Part shown: piece by piece, positions 1 through 5,160 of the stretch
Numbering within the stretch: the stretch's first letter is position 1
Layout: every line of letters begins with the position of its first letter
Source of the DNA: Barnesiella sp.
Lineage (GTDB): Bacteria; Bacteroidota; Bacteroidia; Bacteroidales; Muribaculaceae
DNA length: 14,047 bases
Direction of reading: 5' to 3'
Assembly (NCBI GenBank): GCA_014801065.1
Contig: JAAVEX010000092.1
Coordinates: 1 to 14,047, forward strand
Position numbers and translations under genes: made by a program
The notes under the pieces: generated by a model
What the model saw: only the letters and a program-made list of their open reading frames with translations
The model's database searches: none
What the model was told of the DNA's origin: nothing

Positions 1-2
1 CA

Positions 3-92
3 TTTAAATTCAAACACTCTCTAAACTGCGAGAATCTGACGGTGGTTGCAGACACAAAGGCATATACGGCACCCCTGCTTACATCCTGTTAA
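3..92 (+). CDS. Possible 3' tail of a gene entering from the left edge
   Basis: One plus-strand frame is open from the left edge to a TAA at 90-92. Its 29 residues include CENLTVVADTKAYTAPLLTSC-like content, loosely reminiscent of the end of a BspA-type leucine-rich repeat protein. Only the last 90 bases would be visible, so neither coding status nor family can be shown. It may equally be non-coding DNA or a remnant left by the neighbouring repeats. The remaining bases up to position 100 show nothing else. Confidence 0.2.
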   Translation, partial: FKFKHSLNCENLTVVADTKAYTAPLLTSC

Positions 93-99
93 AAGGCGC

Positions 100-116
100 T
101 AAGTAAGTATTCATAA
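100..116 (+). repeat. 17-bp direct repeat, left copy
   Basis: TAAGTAAGTATTCATAA occurs here and again, identically and in the same orientation, at 1194-1210. The two copies bracket the family B element, the first family A element and the lone gene at 492-1118, a block of about 1.09 kb. This copy overlaps the left end of the family B element. Confidence 0.6.
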
Positions 117-257
117 TTCTTTATACTATATGCGAGCTTATTTTTAGAATATTTTGGTGCGGAGAGAAAGAGCATAGCGAGCTATGCGACTGAACGACAA
201 GTCAAAAGAGCAAAAAAGAAGCCGCAGATAGTATAAAAGATCAATGAATTACTTACT
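102..257. repeat. 156-bp giant-hairpin repeat (family B)
   Basis: The element is an imperfect palindrome with two arms of exactly 77 nt (102-178 and 181-257) around a 2-nt loop (179-180). The outer arms match as AGTAAGTA-TTCAT...TTTATACTAT on the left and its complement on the right, with three small indels. Matching continues inward (TGCG, GCTT, T-rich/A-rich tracts) to a perfect cap, GCATAGC-GA-GCTATGC at 172-187. I see no credible ORF. It resembles a MITE-like or structured-RNA repeat. Only one complete copy is present; its left-end sequence recurs at 1194-1210. The second family at 280-451 has the same architecture without sequence similarity. Confidence 0.65.
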
Positions 258-279
258 ATCGTTTAATTTTGAATACTTA

Positions 280-451
280 GAAACTGTTTAAATTTATGTG
301 CGAATGATTTTGAGGATAATTCAGGATGAGTTTTGCAAGTTGAAGAGGGAGCGATGCGGGCATCGTGACCGATAAAACTTGGCAAAAATCGCCTGAAAGA
401 TCATCAAAATCAGAGCATATAAAAATTTTCCACATAAATTTAAACAGTTTC
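280..451. mobile_element. 172-bp MITE-like hairpin element, family A copy 1
   Basis: The 21-bp terminal inverted repeats are perfect and begin GAAACTGTTTAAATTTATGT. TTA at 277-279 and TTA at 452-454 flank the element as a 3-bp target duplication. The interior is also palindromic: the left arm (280-357) and the complement of the right arm (360-451) align over most of their length (shared GATTTTGA, TTCAGG, TTTTGC, AAGTT). They end in the cap CGATGC-GG-GCATCG at 352-365. The right arm carries about 14 extra nt near 418-432. Removing the element and one TTA restores GAATACTTACTT, so it inserted into an older repeat end. A 52-aa minus-strand frame spans it but behaves as non-coding when copies are compared. 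There is no transposase, so it would need to be mobilised in trans. Confidence 0.75.
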
Positions 452-491
452 TTACTTATATTCCAACGAATGTCGGGGCGATAGCCGAGGA

Positions 492-1118
492 TCAGGAGAT
501 TATGCACTCCTCGTCGGAGTTGATGATCCCGTGGATGCTGTAGCGGATACCCGTGTGCTGCCCGGCTGTGTAGACAAATCTTTCGTTTGTTGCGGGGCGT
601 GTCACTTCGTTGAAATAGAGCGGAGCGTTTTGAGTCAGGCTCATACACCGGACGATGTCACCCGGACGGAGGCGTCCGTGATAGGATTCGGCAACCTTAA
701 AAAGACCCTTATCCAGACACACAAGGCTGCATCGGCGGTCGGGAGCCCAACGGATTTCAACTATGCTGCCCGGCATGATATCATCGGTCCGGATGGTGTC
801 TCCCTTGAATTCGGCCGACTGGATGGCACTTTCGTTGTTGTAATGCCGGTTGAAATCATCAAGGTCCCTGTAGCCCAACAGATTGACCAAAGAAATCAGA
901 GTATAGCGATAGGGGCGATACTTGTCAGAAACATCCCGGTTGTAACCCCAGATTCTTTTCAATGTGGAGCCTGAAAGTCTTGTGCCGATTTTTGCCATCT
1001 CCTCGGAGAGATACTCGAAATCCCGAGGAGAACTCATCTTTCTCCCAAGACGCTTCTCGATAGCTAAACACAATTTTGAAATAATATCTCTGTTAACCTG
1101 CAAATGTTTTTCCGCCAT
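492..1118 (-). CDS. Putative DNA-binding regulator, Bacteroidales-specific type
   Basis: A 208-residue cytoplasmic protein with no signal peptide or membrane segment. The N-terminal ~80 residues are helical, with the segment LSGSTLKRIWGY followed by a TL.SLVNLLGYRDLDDF helix. This arrangement resembles a helix-turn-helix-like module seen in many Bacteroidales hypothetical proteins. The C-terminal ~100 residues look beta-rich (PGSIVEIRWAPDRRCSL... RLRPGDIV.. APLYFNEV..). DNA binding is inferred, not shown. I chose ATG at 1116-1118; a GTG two codons upstream (1122-1124) is also possible. The promoter box at 1135-1142 leaves only a very short leader in either case. The gene stands alone between direct copies of the family A element. 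Its own direct-repeat operator candidate (1163-1181) would fit autoregulation. The function is otherwise unknown. Confidence 0.75.
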   Translation of the reverse strand: MAEKHLQVNRDIISKLCLAIEKRLGRKMSSPRDFEYLSEEMAKIGTRLSGSTLKRIWGYNRDVSDKYRPYRYTLISLVNLLGYRDLDDFNRHYNNESAIQSAEFKGDTIRTDDIMPGSIVEIRWAPDRRCSLVCLDKGLFKVAESYHGRLRPGDIVRCMSLTQNAPLYFNEVTRPATNERFVYTAGQHTGIRYSIHGIINSDEECIIS

Positions 1119-1134
1119 GTTCACGATTTTTCTA

Positions 1135-1162
1135 CAAATTTAGTCTTAAGTGGTCAATACAA
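1135..1162 (-). promoter_or_regulatory. Bacteroidales-type promoter of the 492-1118 gene
   Basis: Read on the minus strand, TAAATTTG (1135-1142) matches the Bacteroidales -7 consensus TAnnTTTG. A TTG at 1160-1162 lies 17 bp upstream as a -33 element. The predicted transcription start is near 1129, about 10 nt before the ATG at 1118. Confidence 0.6.
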
Positions 1163-1181
1163 CTTAATCCATCTTAATCCA
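1163..1181 (-). promoter_or_regulatory. Tandem 9-bp direct repeat, candidate operator
   Basis: CTTAATCCA occurs at 1163-1171 and 1173-1181 (plus-strand reading), so the repeat period is 10 bp, about one helical turn. It abuts the upstream side of the -33 element of the only gene this promoter serves. This is a typical position for an activator or autoregulator site. The site is visible; its function is inference. Confidence 0.4.
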
Positions 1182-1193
1182 ACATGATCTCCA

Positions 1194-1218
1194 TAAGTAA
1201 GTATTCATAAATACTTAG
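1194..1218. repeat. 17-bp direct repeat, right copy, inside a short palindrome
   Basis: This repeats the 17 bp of 100-116 exactly (1194-1210) and continues as AATACTTAG, so AAGTATT-CATA-AATACTT forms a small hairpin. ATAAGTAAGTATTC at 1193-1206 is also the inverted complement of the GAATACTTACTTAT that is reconstructed at 271-276 plus 452-459 once the family A insertion is removed. The unit 271-1206 therefore had 14-bp inverted ends. Positions 1219-1333 show no gene or clear signal. Confidence 0.5.
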
Positions 1219-1333
1219 CTAAAATAAGTGGAGGAAACGTCTCATAAGAAGAGATCAACCGTTTTCAAGGCATAATCCCTTCCGAAACATCGGGGATTTT
1301 CGCCATCGTCATCAATTTCACCATACGACAAAT

Positions 1334-1379
1334 AAAAAAACACCATCAGCCCTCGTCCATCATTCTTTTCCTTATGGTG
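1334..1379 (-). terminator. Candidate terminator of the lipoprotein-comM unit
   Basis: Read on the minus strand, CACCAT (1374-1379) pairs with ATGGTG (1341-1346), followed at once by seven T (1334-1340). The stem is only 6 bp and the loop is long (27 nt), so support is moderate. Without the family A copy 2 insertion it would begin about 10 bp after the comM stop codon. It is now about 195 bp away. Confidence 0.35.
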
Positions 1380-1390
1380 ACCAGCCCTAA

Positions 1391-1574
1391 GAAACTGTTT
1401 AAATTTATGTGCGAATGATTTTGAGGATATTTAAGGATGAGTTTTGCAAGTTGAAGAGGGAGCGATGCGGGCATCGTGACCGATAAAACTTGGCAAAAAT
1501 CGCCTGAAAGATCATCAAAATCAGAGCATATAAAAATTTTCCACATAATTTTAAACAGTTTCTTAAACAGTTTC
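1391..1574. mobile_element. 184-bp MITE-like hairpin element, family A copy 2
   Basis: It matches copy 1 in the same orientation with three mismatches over the shared 172 bp (two near 1430-1440, one in the right terminal repeat). The cap CGATGC-GG-GCATCG lies at 1463-1476. The right end carries an extra TTAAACAGTTTC (1563-1574) duplicating the terminal 12 bp. If the element ends at 1574, the flanks are TAA (1388-1390) and TAA (1575-1577), a 3-bp target duplication. If it ended at 1562 they would not match, so the duplicated terminus is treated as part of the element. It abuts the comM stop codon. Confidence 0.7.
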
Positions 1575-3133
1575 TAAAATGGCAAAGATCCTGCCGACGC
1601 GCCCCAGGAGGAGCGGTCGAGGTTGCGGTAGGAGACGGCTTCGCGCATGTGGTGGGGACGAATTTCATGGGAGTTGTCGAGATCGGCTATAGTGCGCGCC
1701 ACTTTGAGGATGCGGTCGTAGGCACGGGCCGACATGTCCAAACGAGTCATGACATCGCGCAGGATAGCCATGGTTTCATCGTCGAGGCGCGCATGCTCGC
1801 GCAGCAACCGTGAGTTCATCTGGGCATTGCAATGGATATGTGGCTCTGACGCAAACCGTTGCTGTTGAATGGCGCGGGCCGCTATCACACGCCGACGTAT
1901 GGCTTCGCTCGTCTCGCTGGTCTGCTCGGAGGTCATATCGTCAAACGCCACAGGCAATATTTCGACCTGAATATCTATGCGGTCAAGCAACGGCCCCGAA
2001 ATCCGGTTGAGATATTTCCTGACAGCCCCCGGCGGACACTCACATGCCTTGGTGGGATGATTATAATAGCCACACGGACAAGGGTTCATACTCGCCACGA
2101 GCATAAATCCGGCAGGATAATCCACCGAATATTTTGCACGCGACACCGTGATCGTGCGATCTTCAAGCGGCTGCCGCATCACTTCGAGCACCGTCCGGCT
2201 GAACTCGGGAAACTCATCGAGAAAAAGTATGCCGTTATGGGCCAGAGATATTTCCCCGGGCATAGGATTAGTGCCACCCCCCACGAGCGCCACGGGCGAA
2301 ATCGTGTGGTGTGGCGACCGAAACGGGCGCCGCGTCATAAGCCTTGAACCCCGAGGCAGCTTTCCCGCCACCGAATGAATCTTAGTGGTCTCCAATGCCT
2401 CCGAAAGCGACAGCGGAGGCAGAACCGACGGCAACCTCTTAGCCATCATTGACTTTCCCGACCCCGGAGGACCCACGAGCAGAATATTATGACCGCCCGC
2501 ACACGCCACCTCAAAGGCTCGCTTCACATTTTCCTGCCCTTTGACCTCACTGAAATCAAAATCGAAATTAGTGCTCTCGGCCGCAAATTCCGCGCGTGTG
2601 TCAACCACCGTTGGCTCCATCGTGCCTTCACCCGACAGAAACTCAACCACCTCACGCAGCGTTTCCGCTCCGTAGACCTTCAGGCGATTGACCACCGCTG
2701 CCTCCGTGGCATTGGCCTTAGGCACGATCATACCCTCAAATCCAAGTTGACGGGCAAGAATAGACATCGGCAGCGCACCGCGGATAGGGAGAATGGAGCC
2801 GTCGAGCGACAGCTCTCCCATGATCATATAGCGCGACAGCCGTTCCGGCTGAAGCTTCTCCGATGCCGCGAGTATACCAATGGCTATCGGCAGATCGTAG
2901 GCCGCTCCCTCCTTGCGCACATCGGCCGGGGCAAGATTGATCACGATATGGCGGCGCGGAAAATCGATTCCGCTCTGCCTCATTGCCGACATCACGCGCT
3001 GATACCCCTCTTTGACTGCCGCATCCGGCAGTCCGACAAGATGATATGCTATACCCTGAGTTGCGGCCACCTCGATGGTGACCCGGATCGCATCGATCCC
3101 CTGGACGGCTGCGCCAAAAGTCTTTACAAGCAT
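1574..3133 (-). CDS. comM: ComM/YifB-family Mg-chelatase-like AAA+ ATPase
   Basis: A 519-residue protein of normal family length, starting with the typical MLVKTFGAAVQGIDA. An N-terminal S5/Lon-protease-like domain (about 1-170, with H31LVGLPD and D71VRKEG) precedes a Mg-chelatase-type AAA+ module. That module has Walker A GPPGSGKS (221-228), RRPFRSPHH (268-276), Walker B ILFLDEF (302-308) and a four-Cys cluster C352xC354...C364xC366. The C-terminal lid carries ARAYDRILKVARTIADL (469-485). In proteobacteria ComM is a hexameric helicase that promotes branch migration when DNA is taken up by transformation; its role in Bacteroidales is not settled. It begins 5 nt after the lipoprotein gene, so the two are probably co-transcribed. 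Its TAG stop uses the terminal base of a repeat insertion at 1574. Confidence 0.95.
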   Translation of the reverse strand: MLVKTFGAAVQGIDAIRVTIEVAATQGIAYHLVGLPDAAVKEGYQRVMSAMRQSGIDFPRRHIVINLAPADVRKEGAAYDLPIAIGILAASEKLQPERLSRYMIMGELSLDGSILPIRGALPMSILARQLGFEGMIVPKANATEAAVVNRLKVYGAETLREVVEFLSGEGTMEPTVVDTRAEFAAESTNFDFDFSEVKGQENVKRAFEVACAGGHNILLVGPPGSGKSMMAKRLPSVLPPLSLSEALETTKIHSVAGKLPRGSRLMTRRPFRSPHHTISPVALVGGGTNPMPGEISLAHNGILFLDEFPEFSRTVLEVMRQPLEDRTITVSRAKYSVDYPAGFMLVASMNPCPCGYYNHPTKACECPPGAVRKYLNRISGPLLDRIDIQVEILPVAFDDMTSEQTSETSEAIRRRVIAARAIQQQRFASEPHIHCNAQMNSRLLREHARLDDETMAILRDVMTRLDMSARAYDRILKVARTIADLDNSHEIRPHHMREAVSYRNLDRSSWGASAGSLPF

Positions 3134-3138
3134 TGGAG

Positions 3139-4167
3139 TTAGTTAGAGCGTTTCAACTGTTTGTCAACGAACCGACGGGCCTGACCTATCGACGGACCGC
3201 GATAGATCGTTCGACCGGCCGAGTCGGCCACTATGAAATAGGGTATGCGGTTGACATCGAGACGGCGCACCGGAGTGGCCGAAACCGATCCCGGAAGCCA
3301 CGCCTGGATCCATCGGGCGCTATCGCCTGATATCGACCTGCGCCATGACGAGGAATCAACAGCCGTCGAAAGCTCCACAGCTGCAAGCTCCGAGCGGTCG
3401 TAGCTGCGCGTCAGATCGCGGAGTGTCGATGCCACCGAATCGCGCTGCTTGCGGTCAGCATCCACGAAACAAAGCAGCGTGGCCGAATGGCGAATAGGAT
3501 TGACGTTGATCATCGAATCATTGCTGCAATAGAGCGTCAGAAACGGTAGCGGCTCATCGCTGACATTGCCCACGTAGGAGGATATGACGGCATTGAAATT
3601 CTGCGTCATTTCAATAGAGCGCACATCCTGTCCGAGCACGGTGAAAAGCGAATCGGCCATAGCCTCATAGCCTTCGCTGCGGAAGCAGGTGACCATCAGC
3701 GCCGTAGCCACCGGCTTGTCAGAGTTTTTCTTAACAAATTCAGCCACAGCCTTATTGATCTTTCCGGCATCCCCTTTCCGTAGAAGTTCATCGTTGTCGG
3801 CCATCCACTTCTGCAGCGCCTCCGAATCGGAATTGCCCGTCACCTTGATGCCCGCCGGATTGTCGAGAGCGCCCTCAATCCTGACCTCATCGCCGTTGGC
3901 CACCACCACAGCGGCAAGGCGCTGATTGTCGGGCGCCACGGTCACTATAGCGAGCGTGGGGCGGGCCGACGATCCCTTAAACTGAAAAACTCCGCTATTC
4001 ATATTGATGGTGGTCGATTTCAGACCGCCGGCAGCATAATAGGTCAGCGTAACGCTACGGTCGCCCGCTCCATCAATCTTTCCGGCGATCACGAATGAAT
4101 CCTTATCGCCACACCCTGTCGCGGCAAAGATTAGGAGCATAGTCAAAAGCGTATGGATATATCTCAT
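3139..4167 (-). CDS. DUF4369-like lipoprotein with degenerate thioredoxin fold
   Basis: A 342-residue lipoprotein. The start MRYIHTLLTMLLIFAATGC gives a lipoprotein signal peptide with C19. The residues after the Cys (GDKD) are acidic, as in Bacteroidetes surface-export signals. The longer frame up to 4239 is rejected because it would cross the promoter. Residues about 24-110 (FVIAGKIDG..SVTLTYY...GVFQFKG) resemble the beta-rich DUF4369 domain found before TlpA/ResA-type thioredoxins. Residues about 225-335 look like a thioredoxin fold with the cis-Pro region IPYFIV (308-313). However, the active-site region reads TLLCFVDADRKQRD (about 230-243) with no CxxC. It is therefore unlikely to be an oxidoreductase and may act as a binding or structural protein. 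It is first gene of a unit with comM, 5 nt apart. Confidence 0.8.
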   Translation of the reverse strand: MRYIHTLLTMLLIFAATGCGDKDSFVIAGKIDGAGDRSVTLTYYAAGGLKSTTINMNSGVFQFKGSSARPTLAIVTVAPDNQRLAAVVVANGDEVRIEGALDNPAGIKVTGNSDSEALQKWMADNDELLRKGDAGKINKAVAEFVKKNSDKPVATALMVTCFRSEGYEAMADSLFTVLGQDVRSIEMTQNFNAVISSYVGNVSDEPLPFLTLYCSNDSMINVNPIRHSATLLCFVDADRKQRDSVASTLRDLTRSYDRSELAAVELSTAVDSSSWRRSISGDSARWIQAWLPGSVSATPVRRLDVNRIPYFIVADSAGRTIYRGPSIGQARRFVDKQLKRSN

Positions 4168-4193
4168 AAGTCGATGATGAACTGTTTGGATAG

Positions 4194-4225
4194 CAAAGGT
4201 AGTCAACCCAAGCGAGTAAAGCAAA
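4194..4225 (-). promoter_or_regulatory. Promoter of the lipoprotein-comM unit
   Basis: Read on the minus strand, TACCTTTG (4194-4201) matches TAnnTTTG, and TTTG (4222-4225) lies 20 bp upstream as the -33 element. This is a full match to the Bacteroidales promoter pattern. The predicted transcription start is near 4187, leaving a leader of about 20 nt before the ATG at 4167. Confidence 0.7.
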
Positions 4226-4287
4226 CATTTTGTCGCCATCCGGCAAAAAAACGAACCGCCGATAGCGTTATTTTTCCCGCAAGTGAG

Positions 4288-4295
4288 TATATTTG
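4288..4295 (+). promoter_or_regulatory. -7 box of pldA
   Basis: TATATTTG matches TAnnTTTG exactly. No clear TTTG is present 17-21 bp upstream, only a T-rich run near 4268-4275. The start of transcription would fall at about 4299-4302, right at the GTG start codon of pldA. This suggests a leaderless or nearly leaderless mRNA. Confidence 0.55.
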
Positions 4296-4299
4296 CAGA

Positions 4300-5145
4300 G
4301 TGAAACCGATCATCCGAACATTTCTTCTGCTCGCAGCCGTCTTTCTTACGACGGCCACTGCCCGTGCGCAGATCGTATCGGAGCAGGGTGAGACTATAGA
4401 CTCCGACAGCCTCCGACGCGACTTCGACAATCAGCCATACTTTGGCCTATACAAAGACAACTACTTCATTTTCGGCGCGCCGATCGGTCAACGACCGACC
4501 AAAGAAAACACCAACGTAAAGTTTCAGATCTCGATTGCCCAGCGTCTGACCCGAAGCACACTCCCCTGGAACACATATCTTTTCCTCTTCTACACACAGA
4601 AAGTGTTCTGGAACGTGCTCGAAAACTCCATGCCGATGACCGACCTCAACTTCAATCCCGGCGTCGGGCTGGTCAAACCGCTGTTTGTCAAAAATCGATT
4701 TATCGGCAAGCTCTTTCTGCTCGTGGAGCATGAGAGCAACGGCCGCGACGGAATCAAATCCCGCTCTTGGAACAAAGTGAGCGTTGGCGCAAACATCATG
4801 ATCGACCCCAACTTCATTGTCCACGGCAAAGCATGGATTCCGATCGTCGACGGAATGTACAATAAAGACATTCTCGACTACAGCGGCATTTATCAGGTGG
4901 GCACATCTTTCTTCACCCCCGACCGCCGATTCGGTGCTTCGGTCACTCTGGTCAAACGCCGGGGATGGTCGCTCAACTACAACACAATAGTGGAGCTGAA
5001 TTATCGTTTATTCAAACGCGACAACCAATATCTGTTTCTTCAATACTACAACGGCTATGGCGAAGGATTGCTCGACTACAAGCAATTCCACTCGATGCTT
5101 CGCCTCGGCATAGTCATCAAACCCAAAATATTCTCGGACTTTTAG
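4300..5145 (+). CDS. pldA: Outer-membrane phospholipase A (OMPLA)
   Basis: A 281-residue outer-membrane beta-barrel that hydrolyses acyl esters of phospholipids. The GTG at 4300 is chosen because the signal peptide KPIIRTFLLLAAVFLTTATARA|Q starts there. An in-frame ATG at 4153 would add 49 non-signal-like residues and lies upstream of the promoter. The catalytic motif is HESNGRDGIKSRSWNK (144-159). H144, S146 and N158 keep exactly the spacing of H142, S144 and N156 in E. coli PldA. The late strand YYNGYGEGLLDYKQ (249-262) matches the family's GYGESLIDYN segment. The family works as a Ca-dependent dimer, normally silent until membrane asymmetry is lost. The protease gene follows 15 nt downstream and is probably co-transcribed. 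Confidence 0.93.
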   Translation: MKPIIRTFLLLAAVFLTTATARAQIVSEQGETIDSDSLRRDFDNQPYFGLYKDNYFIFGAPIGQRPTKENTNVKFQISIAQRLTRSTLPWNTYLFLFYTQKVFWNVLENSMPMTDLNFNPGVGLVKPLFVKNRFIGKLFLLVEHESNGRDGIKSRSWNKVSVGANIMIDPNFIVHGKAWIPIVDGMYNKDILDYSGIYQVGTSFFTPDRRFGASVTLVKRRGWSLNYNTIVELNYRLFKRDNQYLFLQYYNGYGEGLLDYKQFHSMLRLGIVIKPKIFSDF

Positions 5146-5160
5146 AGATTGATTAATGCT

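Noticed and set aside
277..435. A 52-residue minus-strand ORF inside family A (starting MWKIFICSDF), also partly open in copies 2 and 3
   Set aside because: Most differences between copies that affect this frame are non-synonymous (including W to Q, D to N, N to K, Q to K, H to L). Its stop is supplied by the flanking target site and fails in copy 2. The palindromic structure explains the conservation better than coding.
531..974. 147-residue plus-strand frame opposite the regulator gene
   Set aside because: It lies entirely antisense to the better-supported 492-1118 gene, has no promoter and shows no family motif.
4168..4239. N-terminal extension of the lipoprotein gene to 4239
   Set aside because: It would contain the gene's own well-matched promoter (4194-4225) and displace the lipoprotein signal peptide from the N-terminus.
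4153..4299. N-terminal extension of pldA from ATG 4153
   Set aside because: It would put 49 non-signal-like residues before a clear signal peptide, overlap the divergent lipoprotein start and lie upstream of the pldA -7 box.
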